From Halorientalis marina (GTDB taxonomy: Archaea > Halobacteriota > Halobacteria > Halobacteriales > Haloarculaceae), in contig NZ_CP095490.1 of NCBI RefSeq assembly GCF_023028345.1, positions 494,568 to 558,567 on the forward strand: a DNA stretch of 64,000 nt. The letters run 5' to 3'. The notes below the pieces were generated by a model, which saw only the letters and a list, made by a program, of their open reading frames with translations, did no database searches and was not told where the DNA came from. Of the stretch, positions 8,800 to 18,640 are shown piece by piece. Positions within the stretch are counted from its first letter, which is position 1. Each line of letters opens with the position of its first letter. The translations under genes and the position numbers were made by a program.

Positions 8800-8945
8800 T
8801 TCCAGCGGGGTATTATAGAACATTTCACAAGACGGTCGATTTTAGGACTGTTGGATATGAATCACCTGCTCAGTGTATGTGCTCATTTATCACTGTTCCT
8901 TCAGCGAAAAGCGGCGATAAGGCTGGTCGATACAGCCCGTTTCTG
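8800..8945. repeat. Decayed repeat, copy 1 (IS-end-like relic)
   Basis: From about 8812 this stretch aligns with 29541 onward: ATAGAACATTT, then a diverged middle, then CACCTGCTCA. The copy at 29532 carries GGGTGTCATAGAAC, which is also the end sequence of the IS at 58307-59378. It therefore looks like a relic of a related element. No coding capacity remains. Confidence 0.4.
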
Positions 8946-8973
8946 AGTGGGGGCCTAATAGACGACTATTGGG

Positions 8974-8981
8974 GTATATAT
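8974..8981 (+). promoter_or_regulatory. TATA box of the histidine-kinase gene
   Basis: GTATATAT in an AT-rich stretch about 50 bases before the ATG at 9032; it would place transcription start about 25 bases upstream of the gene. Confidence 0.45.
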
Positions 8982-9031
8982 GAATCATAGTAACGAAAAG
9001 AAAGACTCACCCCAAGAGCCCAGATGGCGAC

Positions 9032-10090
9032 ATGTTATCCCAGCAAGGGAGCGAATTACCATCAGAGTACAACACTCTCAATATCGGCATCGCACTGTAT
9101 GATCCATCTGAGGGAGCCATTTTGGATGCGAACGACCGGCTTGAAACAATCCTAGGGTACCCAACTGAACGGTTGTGTAATCTCGCTATCGAGACATATA
9201 CTGCGAATACGTATCCTCACTCTGAATCCGATTTTCGTGCCCGGCTCCAGGCGAGTGCTTCGGGAAACCCCCAGCAGTTCATATGGCGCGTCAAACGAGC
9301 GGATGGAGAACTCATCTGGGTACAGATAGATCTCTCACGAAAGCGACTCTCAGGGCAGACCTGCGTCTATGCGGAGATACGAAACATCACTGACTATTAC
9401 GAAACACACCACCGGGTGGAACTCTTCTGGCGGTTGCTTCGCCACAATCTGCGAAACGAGGCGAGTATTATCGTCGGGAACGCCAGTCAACTCACAGCGC
9501 ATACCGAATCTGAGTCTGTCCAGGACGCTGCCGCGACGATCCAGGCTCGGGGCGAGAATCTCGGCGATATGGCAAGCTCTGTCAAAGAGATCGAACAAGC
9601 TGTGGCAGGCACTGAAACACAGCGCGTGCGGCGTCACGCAACGGCTGCGGTGGGAGATGTCGTCACCGATGTTCAGATGGATTATCCCGCCGCGAAGATC
9701 ACGCTTGAGGAACGTGCGGAGATGGGAATCCACGTTGATGATGCGTTCGCATATGCGCTCAGACACGCGTTGGAAAACGCTATTGTTCACAGCGACGAGA
9801 CGGAACCGGTTGTTGATGTGAGTCTCGGGCCGTCACCGAATACTGGCCGCGTCGAAATCTGTATCGCAGACACGAATCCACCGATCCCGGATGAGGAATT
9901 TGACGCACTCTTTACCCCAACAGAAACCACGAACACATCTCACGGATCTGGAACCGGTTTGTTTGTGATGAAGTGGTGCATCGAATCCCTGAACGGCGAA
10001 ATTAAGTTCGAAACCGGGGATGCTCACGGAAACGATGTCTACTTCTATCTCCCCCCGAAGACGCTACCGGACGAGCAAACGGAGAGGTAA
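9032..10090 (+). CDS. PAS-domain sensor histidine kinase, haloarchaeal type
   Basis: A 352-residue soluble kinase. Residues about 15-125 form a PAS domain (ILDANDRLETILGYP to YAEIRNITDYYE). A phospho-acceptor region follows with LLRHNLRNEASIIVG, H138 being the predicted phosphorylated histidine. The ATP-binding domain has an N box (ENAIVHS, about 247-253), a G1-like box (IADTNPPIP) and a G2 box (GSGTGLFVMKW, about 305-315). No transmembrane helix is present, so it probably senses a cytoplasmic signal through the PAS domain. No response regulator is encoded nearby. Haloarchaeal orphan kinases of this layout are numerous, so the target cannot be predicted. Confidence 0.9.
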   Translation: MLSQQGSELPSEYNTLNIGIALYDPSEGAILDANDRLETILGYPTERLCNLAIETYTANTYPHSESDFRARLQASASGNPQQFIWRVKRADGELIWVQIDLSRKRLSGQTCVYAEIRNITDYYETHHRVELFWRLLRHNLRNEASIIVGNASQLTAHTESESVQDAAATIQARGENLGDMASSVKEIEQAVAGTETQRVRRHATAAVGDVVTDVQMDYPAAKITLEERAEMGIHVDDAFAYALRHALENAIVHSDETEPVVDVSLGPSPNTGRVEICIADTNPPIPDEEFDALFTPTETTNTSHGSGTGLFVMKWCIESLNGEIKFETGDAHGNDVYFYLPPKTLPDEQTER

Positions 10091-10383
10091 CACGGGATTC
10101 GCTCCCAGTCGTGATCGACTGAGCCGATACACCGCAAGTACGCGTAGCAACTCATCGATTCAGACTGAAGGAGAAAAAATACATGACGCCATCGTGCCAA
10201 TTCCATACTCTGTATCGACCGCTCACTAAACCTGCCTACTGACCGCTGAGAATCCTAACAACCTTCGTATGTTTTCTGAAAGCCGTGCAAGATGTAGGGC
10301 GCGAATCGGTCAAGAAACGGTCCGTTCAATCCAGGTCGTCGAATCGGCAATTACAACAGGCAAACTGATCAGGCGGATGGTGA
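10091..10383. other. Spacer, nothing recognised
   Basis: No gene, hairpin or repeat that I can support between the kinase and the small minus-strand gene. Confidence 0.3.
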
Positions 10384-10629
10384 CTACGGCTCGATCGACG
10401 CCCCGACCCTGTCCGCAATCGCTTGGAGGTCAGCCTTCCGAAATGTGGAGTCGTCCGCCGTCTTCAGCGACTCTGCGATCCCGACCTGTGCTCGGATGCG
10501 TCGACGCATCCGCGGTGTCGACGACCGCTCCGCATCGTCGACATCCACCCCGAGCGCCTCCCAAATTGCCTGAATCTCCTCCTTCGTGAACGACGCATCG
10601 ACCTCCCGTTCGAAGCGACCTGTCGCCAC
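10384..10629 (-). CDS. Small acidic helical protein
   Basis: An 81-residue protein with a regular helical pattern: FTKEEIQAIWEALGVDVDD, then RMRRRIRAQVGI, then FRKADLQAIADRVG. The two halves resemble each other weakly (F-x-K-x-x-[IL]-Q-A-I), which suggests a small two-helix repeat. The residue pattern and acidic bias support a real gene. It stands alone. Function unknown. Confidence 0.5.
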   Translation of the reverse strand: MATGRFEREVDASFTKEEIQAIWEALGVDVDDAERSSTPRMRRRIRAQVGIAESLKTADDSTFRKADLQAIADRVGASIEP

Positions 10630-11492
10630 TCAAGTCACATTTCGAATCTCGTGGACGTCTGATTCATCGGTGTCCACTCTCTTGCCCCGATCAAGCTTCC
10701 TACTTGGTCCCAACGAAACGGTCGGAAGATACGGGGTGAATCCAACCTCTGACCGTTGCTTGACTCACCCACAGTATTCATCAACCCCGTTCTAACAAAC
10801 TGCTGTCATCCTGCACTGTGGATTTTCCGTTCTGAACGCTAAGGTAGAGTAAGATACCTGCGTGCCGCCCGTTGTTCTATAGCCCCCGAAGGAGTGGGGG
10901 CGAACCACGTCCCACGAGTTTCGCTGGGATATCGCGCACTTGTCACATATGAATGACCGGAAAGCCTGCAGAACCTGCATTATGCACAAGAATCGGGAGG
11001 AGAACGCCCAGCGGACTCTGGAACGGCACCAGCGACTTCAAGCATGAGTCTATGATCTGAAATCGGCATGCTGGGCCGAATTATGCGGGCGATGAGGGCC
11101 GGCCGACGCCGGAAGGGAGCACGTCTTGGCTTCTGACCGAGCCCTGACCCCGGCGATTGGGATACAGTTTCGTCCCACGCTGTTCGCGTAGGGGTTCCCC
11201 ACCGACGCGGCCTGCGGCTAACGAACAACGAGCGAACCGCAGGGTGTGGCGAGCGTGCGTCATCCTAATCTCCTGGTTGGTGTGTCAGTGAAGACGTGGT
11301 TGTAAGTCAGCGAGGCAAAGTTATCAACTCTGGTCAAGATGTGATATACACAGTCACGATCCGTCGTAGAGACTCACCCGGAACGGACGTGAGTCGCGAC
11401 GGGTGCGGGCACCCTGCGTGTGTCCTCGCCAGCGCTTTGGAAAGCGCGAGCAGGACGAGCCGAACACACGCGAGCCGGATTGATGCAGGCGA
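10630..11492. other. Long spacer with one IS200/IS605-style hairpin, no gene
   Basis: No open frame here has convincing composition. At about 10881-10902 a CCCCC/GGGGG hairpin with the loop GAAGGAGT resembles hairpins found near the ends of IS200/IS605 elements. At 11215-11250 a pair of CTGCGGCT / CGAACCGCAG-like repeats lies near the 3' side of the multicopper-oxidase gene. The rest looks like decayed DNA. Confidence 0.35.
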
Positions 11493-14400
11493 TCAGCCGG
11501 ATTCGGCGACCGAATCGAGGGACACGACCGGCCACTCGCCGGCGGGCATCGCCTGCCGAACAAACCGGGCGACCGCTGTCTCGGGCGAGCCGTCCGAGTC
11601 CGCGTCGTCGATCCGTGCTTGGAGCGAGTCACCACCGCGAACGACGATTTCGTCCGTCGCCGTGCCGATCCGGAGATCGGCTCCCGTATCATCCGTCCGG
11701 TCGGCAGTTGCGATCGTCTGGCCGGCTCGTTCGCCCGGCGTCTCGCCGATGAGCTGGAGGGCAGCGTCGGCGAGGTGTGTGATCGCCGTCGGGTCGGTAT
11801 CCACGAACACGTACACGCTCCCGGCGTTCAGGGCTCCGAGATCGCTGTCCGGCACGCCGATGACGACGTCGGTCTCGCCGCTTCCGGTGAGGTCGGTCTC
11901 GGCTTCGACCGTGTAGCCGGGGCGTGCCGCGAGTGGCACGTCGTCCGCCCGGTCCGGGAGCGGCTGCACAGCGCCCAGAGCCTGGTCGTCGTCGTGGACC
12001 CTGAACAGTCCCCAGAGGCCGGATTCGAGGCGTCGACGTTGCTTGGTTTCCTGGTAGAGATAATCGCCGGGATTCCCGTGTACCCCGCCGGCACCACCGA
12101 GCAGGTCGAGCGTCCGGGCGGTGCCGGGCGCGAACTGGCCGTCGACTCCGATCGCGGGGCTCGCCTCCACGCCGGGGAAGCGTTCCCACTGGTGGCCGGC
12201 GAGGTGGAACGTGATCGCCCGGGCCTTGTCAGCTGCACAGGCGACACGGAACCGGACGGGGTCGTCGACCCGGGCCTCCACGACAGGCGTGTTCGGGTCA
12301 CCGTGTACTGTCGAACTGTACACGAGATGCTGGGCGGGGTTCGTCGCGAACCGACGCGCGAACGGCTCCGAGCGATAGTTGACGCTCCCGTAGCCCTGAT
12401 CCTCCGTGTCTTCCGGAACCTGCGTGCAGGGAGCGGGGTCGCCAGCGGTCCCGTGTTCGGCTTCCGCCGAGCGTGGCACGACGCAGTTCGTCGGGTCGAA
12501 CCGGTTGACGACGTACTGGGCGTCGGCGAACAGCAGGCCGTGCTCGCGAACATCCGCCGTCCCGTCGGCGGTCCGGACGAGCGCGGACGCGCCGTCGATC
12601 GCCGGCTCGGCCGTGTCGGGGTCGAGCGGGATTGCGTTCGGCGGCTCGACGAGAACTTGCCCGAAGGCACCGTGATGGCGGGTGCTCCGCAGGTCGGCCA
12701 TATCCCAGAGACACACCGCCCCGATATCACCGCTCGCGGTCCACTCGTAGGTGAACGTCTCGCCGCTCCCGACAGTCGTATCGTGATTGAACCCGGCCGT
12801 CACTCCGGCGGCGTCGTTCACGTCGTACTGGAGCGCGAGCGGGTGGAGCGACACCCGATCCGACCGTGGCCACGGCTGTGGGACGAGCATCTCCGGGTCC
12901 GGGTGGTCGTTGGTGAGAAACGGCGGCAGGTCGTTGGTGAGATTGACCCGCAGTCGCTCCCCCTCGTTCACGCGGAGGAACAGTGGCTCGGGTGCGCGGT
13001 CACCGGCCTTGACCTCGTCGACGTACCGGTCGAGTGCGAACACCACGCCGTACGGGTCGTGGTCCCCGTAGTCGTTGTAGGGAATCTCGGTCAGGAACGC
13101 CGTCACGTCGTACTCGCGGACGTCGGCGTCTTCGGCCGACTCCGCCCCGGCTGTGTCGGTGGGGGTTCCCGGCGGCTCACCGACCGCAGAGCACCGCCGC
13201 GCGTCGGCGTCGGCAGGAACCAGCGGGGTGTCGTAGACCCCGAGGTCGCGGAGGTGCTGTTGGATCCGCCGCCCCACATCCTTTCCGACGTCGACGTCGC
13301 CGAGTACGGCGTCCCCGAGGTCGTCGAGGACGTCGACGGTAGCATCGAGCAGGGACGTCGCGTCGTCGACCGCGTACAGGTCAGGTGCGCGTTGCCCCTC
13401 CTCGGTCCAGGCGACATCGGAGTGGGGTGCCGGGTGCCCCATCTCCGCGAGTGCGTCCGTTGGAATCTGCTCGCCCGGCGGTTCGGAAACGCCCAGGGGC
13501 CGGAGGTGGTCGACGCCGCCGCCCCACAGCCGCACGAGTCCCCACATTCCCGTCCAGAGGTCGTCGACGACGGTCGATCCGTACAGGTAATCGCGGACGG
13601 GCAGGCCGTCCGGGTTCGACCGTTCGTCGCCCTCCCGTGCCGTCTCGGTCCCGGGAATCTCGAAGGTAAACGCCTCGGAGGTCCCGAGGTACTTACAGAC
13701 CGACGCTTCCGGCGGGAGTCCCTCACGGTCCGTGCGGAGGCCGTGGACGCTGAACGTGTGTTGCTCCTCGTAACAGCCCTGGAACACCCGGACCCGGATC
13801 GGGTCGCCGTCGTAGGCCTCGATGACTGGTGTGGGTGGGTCGCCGTGGACTGCCGAACTGTGGACGTACGCCGGGTCTGCTCGATCACGGTTGTAGTAGG
13901 GAGCGTTCCGGTAGTTGATGGCCATCGTCCCCTTGTTCACCGTGTGCTCTTTCTCCGGATTGACGTACTCGCCGTTTGGTTTCCGGAGTGGCGCGAAGTC
14001 GTGGTAGTGGAGTGCCTGTTCGCGGAACGGGGCCGTCTCGGCCGACTCGGGCGGGACGATGTCGGCCTTCGCACCACTGAACACGCGCTCGCCGGAGTAG
14101 GGGTCACGCCACTGTGACCCCTGCGGTTCCACGAGCAACCCACAGAACATCCCGTGGATGCCCTGTTTGATCGCGAAAATGTGGTCGTGGAAGTAGATCG
14201 TCCCCTCCTCGTCGGCGTACCAGCGTGAGACGTTACCCTGCTCGGGATCGGTGAACTTCGTCGGCTCGGTGCCCTGGTAGTAATTGAACCCGTTCGGCAG
14301 CGAGTCGGACGCCAACACGTCGTAGCCCACGTAGTGTGGATGGATCGACGCGTCGAACGGCCGCGCTTCCACCAGGTCGACAGTGTCCAGTTCGTTCCGT

Positions 14401-16658
14401 AACTTCACCGTGACACAGTCGCCGACGTTGGCCCGGATGAACAGTGGCTCCGGGTTCAGTTCCCCGGACCGGACCCGCTCGGCGTCGTCGATCGTCACCG
14501 GCCCGTCCGTCACGCCGACGACGTCCTCCTCGGTCTTGCCCGGCCCCGGAGAGACGTTCACCTCCTGGGCGACGTAGACGATGCCGTCCGGGTCGTGTTC
14601 CCCGGCGTCGTTGTAGGCGATCTCGGCCCGCATCACCGCGATCGTGTACTCGACGAGCCGGTTCGCGTCCTCGACTGGATCGGCGTACGGAGCGCCCGGG
14701 AGTATCTCGTCCCCGAAGGCGGCACGCTCCATCTCGGTCGGCTCACGCGAGTCCGGCTGGGACAGCTCCGGAGGCTCGGGTGCCCCGTAGCCGACCGGGT
14801 CGTCGACGTTCTCGACGGTCTCGATCGCGTCGCCGACGAACGACGGGAACCCCGGCGTGTCGGACTCGGCGTCGAGGATCGTCCCCCGGGACGTCGGCAG
14901 CGTGTCCGGGTCGGTGACGATTTCCGTTTGCGGGAGTGGTTCGAGGAAGTCGTGTTCCTTGTCGAGCACCCGCATGAATCCCCACATCCCCTCGGCGTAG
15001 TGCGGGAACAGGTGGCAGTGAAAGAGGATGTCGCCAGCCGTGCCGTGCGTGTAGCCGGCCCCCGACTCGGTGAACGCATCCGTGAACTCCATGTCGGGGC
15101 GGACCGTCCCAGGGCCGTGCCCCGCGACGAGGTACGACTCGTAGGTGTCGCCGAGACCGATCGTCTGTGCGTCGATGGTCGGTGCCTCGGTCTGTGGCAC
15201 CTCGTTGTAGCGGTGTTGATGGAGGTGGTGGACGTGGTTCTCCTCGTGAGAGGCCCCGACGAAACAGAACTTGATGGGGTCGCCCTTGTAGGCCGTGTAC
15301 ACGTTGTCGCCGCCGCCGGGGTCGCCGTTCGTCCACGAGTGGTAGAACAGTTCCTCCTTGTCGCTCTCCGGGAACTCGTCGTTGACGCGCTGCCCGGTCG
15401 GGTCACATCGGTAGTTGATCGCGTGGATCGACTGCTCGGTCAACTCGGTCGGCCACGTGATATCCGGGTCCGTCCCGACCGGTGAGTGATAGAGGACGAC
15501 GAACTCGCGGTAACTCGTCTCGAACCGGCTCGGGTCGTGGATGTCGGCACGGAGCCCGCTCCGGAGTTCGCCACCGGTCTGGGGGTCGGTCCACGTCGCC
15601 TCTGGGGGCTCGACGACGACCGCGCCGAAGAGTCCTCTGGCGAGGAGATTCGCCCGCTCGGGCCGCTCAGTCGCGCTATCGATGGCCTGGTTCGCGCCGT
15701 CGTAGAAGAAATGCGTCCCCTGATGGGTCGCCTGCCAGGTGTACTCGACGCGGTTGTCGGGGGCGGCGGATTCGGGTGCCGCGGTCGTGTCCGGGTTGGT
15801 CCCGACGGCCATCCCATCGGAGATCTCGACGTCGTAGGGCAGCGCAGTCTGGTGGATCGACGCCGGGCGGTCCAGGTGGTTGACGAACTCGATCTCGATC
15901 CGGTCACCCTCGTTCGCACGGATCACGAGCGGCTGGATCACCGACGGGTCCTTCGGGTTGTCTGCTTCCAGCAGCGCGTACGCGTCGTCGAGTGGATTGA
16001 GTTCGGCCGCGTCCTCGGCCGACTCGACGCCAGCGTACTCCTGTTCCGGCACTGCCTCACAGTAGCCCGCAACGAGTTCGCGCAACGCCTCGACGCTCTC
16101 GTGTTCCGTCCCGAGGGCGTCCGCGAGTCGGCCGATCCGGTCCCGATATTCGTCGACGACGGCGTCGTGATTGTCTACCACCGCCGTTTCGAGGCGTGTA
16201 CGAATTTCCTCGACCAGCGGCCCGTATTCGTCGATCGTCTCTCGCACCGCGAGCCGCCGGTCGCTCTCGATGTCGTACTCCCCGTCGAGTTTCGCTCGAA
16301 TCCGCCGCTGTAACTCCCGCGATCCGTCGGTCTCGAGAGCGTCTTCGAGGGCGTCCCCGAGGTCGGCCTCGGCGGTGTCAGGGTGGTCACCTGCGCTCCG
16401 GATGGCCTGGATGACCTCGTCGACGGCCTTCTTGTACCAGTCGAACACTCCCTCGGTTGCCGCACACACTGGCTCGATGCCGTCGAAGTACGCCTGCGTT
16501 TCCGCACGGAGTTGCTTGACCGTGTCGAGGTTCTCCTCCAGCACGTACATCGCGCCGTCGGGGACGTGGAGGCCGAACCGGTTCAGGACGATGTCGGCCT
16601 CAACCGCGTGGATCGTAAACTCCTGTACGCCCGTCGCATTGTCTGTGTCTGATGTCAT
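11493..16658 (-). CDS. Giant six-cupredoxin multicopper oxidase with N-terminal helical and C-terminal FG-GAP-like extensions
   Basis: A 1721-residue protein, three times the usual laccase length. Residues 1-220 are helical. Three two-cupredoxin modules follow: about 230-600, 680-1060 and 1190-1570. Copper motifs are split between modules. Module 1 has H475-V-H-H478-L-H480 and HCHLFPHYAEGM (H547, C548, H549, H553, M558), which supply the type-1 site and half of the trinuclear cluster, but it lacks the two upstream HxH motifs. Module 2 has HPH (773-775) and HDH (824-826), the missing half, but lacks HCH. Module 3 keeps the folds but few ligands. One complete copper set can therefore form between modules 1 and 2. 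The last 130 residues (DLTGSGETDVVIGVPD) look like an FG-GAP blade. No Sec or Tat signal is visible, which is unusual for this family. Substrate unknown. Confidence 0.85.
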   Translation of the reverse strand: MTSDTDNATGVQEFTIHAVEADIVLNRFGLHVPDGAMYVLEENLDTVKQLRAETQAYFDGIEPVCAATEGVFDWYKKAVDEVIQAIRSAGDHPDTAEADLGDALEDALETDGSRELQRRIRAKLDGEYDIESDRRLAVRETIDEYGPLVEEIRTRLETAVVDNHDAVVDEYRDRIGRLADALGTEHESVEALRELVAGYCEAVPEQEYAGVESAEDAAELNPLDDAYALLEADNPKDPSVIQPLVIRANEGDRIEIEFVNHLDRPASIHQTALPYDVEISDGMAVGTNPDTTAAPESAAPDNRVEYTWQATHQGTHFFYDGANQAIDSATERPERANLLARGLFGAVVVEPPEATWTDPQTGGELRSGLRADIHDPSRFETSYREFVVLYHSPVGTDPDITWPTELTEQSIHAINYRCDPTGQRVNDEFPESDKEELFYHSWTNGDPGGGDNVYTAYKGDPIKFCFVGASHEENHVHHLHQHRYNEVPQTEAPTIDAQTIGLGDTYESYLVAGHGPGTVRPDMEFTDAFTESGAGYTHGTAGDILFHCHLFPHYAEGMWGFMRVLDKEHDFLEPLPQTEIVTDPDTLPTSRGTILDAESDTPGFPSFVGDAIETVENVDDPVGYGAPEPPELSQPDSREPTEMERAAFGDEILPGAPYADPVEDANRLVEYTIAVMRAEIAYNDAGEHDPDGIVYVAQEVNVSPGPGKTEEDVVGVTDGPVTIDDAERVRSGELNPEPLFIRANVGDCVTVKLRNELDTVDLVEARPFDASIHPHYVGYDVLASDSLPNGFNYYQGTEPTKFTDPEQGNVSRWYADEEGTIYFHDHIFAIKQGIHGMFCGLLVEPQGSQWRDPYSGERVFSGAKADIVPPESAETAPFREQALHYHDFAPLRKPNGEYVNPEKEHTVNKGTMAINYRNAPYYNRDRADPAYVHSSAVHGDPPTPVIEAYDGDPIRVRVFQGCYEEQHTFSVHGLRTDREGLPPEASVCKYLGTSEAFTFEIPGTETAREGDERSNPDGLPVRDYLYGSTVVDDLWTGMWGLVRLWGGGVDHLRPLGVSEPPGEQIPTDALAEMGHPAPHSDVAWTEEGQRAPDLYAVDDATSLLDATVDVLDDLGDAVLGDVDVGKDVGRRIQQHLRDLGVYDTPLVPADADARRCSAVGEPPGTPTDTAGAESAEDADVREYDVTAFLTEIPYNDYGDHDPYGVVFALDRYVDEVKAGDRAPEPLFLRVNEGERLRVNLTNDLPPFLTNDHPDPEMLVPQPWPRSDRVSLHPLALQYDVNDAAGVTAGFNHDTTVGSGETFTYEWTASGDIGAVCLWDMADLRSTRHHGAFGQVLVEPPNAIPLDPDTAEPAIDGASALVRTADGTADVREHGLLFADAQYVVNRFDPTNCVVPRSAEAEHGTAGDPAPCTQVPEDTEDQGYGSVNYRSEPFARRFATNPAQHLVYSSTVHGDPNTPVVEARVDDPVRFRVACAADKARAITFHLAGHQWERFPGVEASPAIGVDGQFAPGTARTLDLLGGAGGVHGNPGDYLYQETKQRRRLESGLWGLFRVHDDDQALGAVQPLPDRADDVPLAARPGYTVEAETDLTGSGETDVVIGVPDSDLGALNAGSVYVFVDTDPTAITHLADAALQLIGETPGERAGQTIATADRTDDTGADLRIGTATDEIVVRGGDSLQARIDDADSDGSPETAVARFVRQAMPAGEWPVVSLDSVAESG

Positions 16659-17130
16659 GAGCGTGCCTCACTGACGGATCACGCGACGCTGTCGCCCCGG
16701 CGGCCGTCCTCGATGCGTTCCGCTCACAACTGTCCCACACACCACGGGTGCCGCCGTTCTCTCTGTCTGTCTCGCCGCTGGGCCGTTTGCGGGTGACACG
16801 CCTCGTGGTCCTCCTGTATCCCAGTCCTACGGGCGCGCTTGCATCCGCCGTCTCTCCTCATGCTGAGATAGAGTACATCTGGCTGGAACAACTAATAATA
16901 ATTTGGGATGGGTAGTCGTTCGAGTTAAGTTAGTAAAGAAGGCGTTCGAGCTCTGAGTATCTATGCTCGAAATTGAACGCCTCAACAGTAGTATCGGGTA
17001 TATACTGAATATCAATCTGTAAATAATGATATAAAAATATCCAATTTGGGCAAATTATATTGTTAAAATACAGGCTCAGTGAACAGCTGGTCCAATGTCT
17101 CCGGCAAAAAACCGCCGTACTGTATGGAAC
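16659..17130. other. Spacer between the oxidase and creatininase-like genes, AT-rich in its right half
   Basis: No gene is supported. The left 200 bases are GC-rich and hold the region upstream of the oxidase; 16860-17130 is strongly AT-rich. The oxidase promoter, read on the minus strand, should lie in the left part, but no clear TATA box stands out. Confidence 0.3.
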
Positions 17131-17202
17131 CTCTTTATCGGTCACGTAGTTACTGACAGAGTTTGGGTAGTTGGTGAGAGAGTTGCTGAATAGAGCGCAC
17201 AT
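17131..17202 (-). repeat. Decayed repeat carrying CTCTATTCAGCA (copy 1)
   Basis: Read on the minus strand, this aligns over about 70 bases with 30505-30576 on the plus strand: both contain CTCTATTCAGCA and then CTGTCAGTAAC with similar spacing and a following CGTGACC. Likely ends of one old insertion sequence. Confidence 0.45.
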
Positions 17203-17225
17203 ATCTCTTAGACAGAAGCTTCGGA

Positions 17226-17984
17226 TTAGATTGCCCTACGCTCGGTTTCGATCTGCTCGACGTAGGTCTCCACGACCGTCTCGATGATCGTTTCTCCTGC
17301 CTCGGCGGTCGCCTCAGTCGGATCGCCGAGCACGCCGTTTTCGGTAATCGATTTGAAACCCTCGCTGAGCAGGCGCGCAGGAGAGATTTCTCCCTCTGGC
17401 CCAGTTTCGAGGGCATCCATGCGAACGAGTCCTTCATCGATTGCGAGCACTATTGCCGTCTCGGCAGCCCCGGCGTGGATCACGTCCAGGTCGTACTCGA
17501 TGCCGGCCGCACTGAGTCCTTCGTTCAGCAACTGCATGTGCTCGTCCAGGTCGGCGAGTGGAATCACCGCGGCATCGATCTCACGGGCAATCTCTGGGGC
17601 GACGGTCTTGACCGGGCCGAAGTTCCCCCCGTGTGTCGGGACGAGGACGATGTACTCGAATCCGTGCTCGTCGAGAGACCGACAGTACGACCGGATAACG
17701 TCCATGAGTGTCTCCGGGGGGACCGTAATCGTCCCGGGAAACTCCATGTGATGGCCTGAACACCCGGGTCGGATCGTCGGGGCAGCGAGGGCATCGCCCA
17801 GTTCCGACGCGATGCGGCGTGCGAGCTCGTTACCGTCCAGCGTATCCATGTTCAACGGCAGGTGCGGGCCATGTTGTTCGATCGAGCCGACGGCCACGAT
17901 CGCCGTTCGATTGCCGTTTTCGAGAGCGGATTCGACTGCTGGCCATACCATCTCCTCGAGGGCTACTGACCGTCGAAAAGACAT
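17226..17984 (-). CDS. Creatininase-family amidohydrolase
   Basis: The start at 17984 (MSFRRSVALEEMVWP) is chosen because the open frame upstream is AT-rich and lacks family similarity. The 252-residue protein has the family's metal motifs: GSIEQHGPHLPLNMDT, where Glu and His bind metal; PTHGGNFG (HGGN motif); and HAGAAETAIVL (HAG..ET). This family hydrolyses cyclic or linear amides; members act on creatinine, on a formamide intermediate of riboflavin/F420 synthesis (ArfB/MptD-type), or on mycofactocin and other precursors. The motifs show a competent metallohydrolase but do not fix the substrate. It stands alone. Confidence 0.85.
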   Translation of the reverse strand: MSFRRSVALEEMVWPAVESALENGNRTAIVAVGSIEQHGPHLPLNMDTLDGNELARRIASELGDALAAPTIRPGCSGHHMEFPGTITVPPETLMDVIRSYCRSLDEHGFEYIVLVPTHGGNFGPVKTVAPEIAREIDAAVIPLADLDEHMQLLNEGLSAAGIEYDLDVIHAGAAETAIVLAIDEGLVRMDALETGPEGEISPARLLSEGFKSITENGVLGDPTEATAEAGETIIETVVETYVEQIETERRAI

Positions 17985-18234
17985 ACACTCCTGTTGGTCA
18001 CAACGGACGTGAAAATCTTGTGAAATCGTAGAGCCACCCTGGTGATCCAATAATCGGCTGCTGACTACATCCTCTAAGTCTTGCACGTTGATTCTGACAA
18101 TCCTCTAGTAAATTAGAATTCGCATCGGTATCTGAGCGCTCTGTATTGAACGATCCGGGACCTCAGAAGACCAGTGCCTCAACCGTCCCATGTCGCCCTA
18201 ACTGTAGTTCTGGACCCGCTGCTCGCGGCCGTTC

Positions 18235-18263
18235 GTTTGTCCTCCCCAGAGGAACTGGAAGGG
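18235..18263 (+). promoter_or_regulatory. Leader copy 3
   Basis: GTTTGTCCTCCCC, loop, CTGGAAGGG, seven bases before ATG 18271. CCAG and CTGG in the arms can pair. Confidence 0.5.
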
Positions 18264-18270
18264 TTCTACC

Positions 18271-18618
18271 ATGTCCACCGACAGCCAGCAGACGGATGTA
18301 CTGCCCGCTAGCCTCGAGTCGGATCTGGAGTTCCAGCTCGTCCTCACGCTGCTCGAACAGTACGCTGAACCCAGGGACAGCTCCCGACACGACGCGGCCG
18401 CCTGTCGCGCCTGTGGGCGCGGTGACGCCGTCATCTCGAACTGCCGCCGTAAGTACGATACGACAGTCAAACGCCACGTTTGCACCCGCTGTGAGACCTA
18501 CGGTGCCTCGCTCATCCAGGCTCGGTCTGGTGTCCCTGCTCGGGTGCGATCTCTGGGCGACGTCCAGATCTTCGATCTCTCCGACGAGACTAACGCCCGC
18601 TTCCGCGGCACCTTCTGA
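18271..18618 (+). CDS. Zinc-ribbon protein
   Basis: A 115-residue protein. A helical N-terminal third (SLESDLEFQLVLTLLEQY) is followed by a four-cysteine zinc ribbon: CRACG, about 25 residues with a further Cys and several basic residues, then CTRCETYG. The C-terminal tail (ARVRSLGDVQIFDLSDET) is probably a short beta strand. The gene carries the shared 5' leader. Family not recognised; nucleic-acid or protein binding is likely for a ribbon of this type. Confidence 0.65.
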   Translation: MSTDSQQTDVLPASLESDLEFQLVLTLLEQYAEPRDSSRHDAAACRACGRGDAVISNCRRKYDTTVKRHVCTRCETYGASLIQARSGVPARVRSLGDVQIFDLSDETNARFRGTF

Positions 18619-18640
18619 TGCACGTAGCGTGAATTTCGAT

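Noticed and set aside
11619..14117. An 832-codon open frame on the plus strand opposite the oxidase gene
   Set aside because: It is the mirror of a GC-rich real gene; composition is Arg/Val-rich with no domain, while the minus strand has clear copper motifs.
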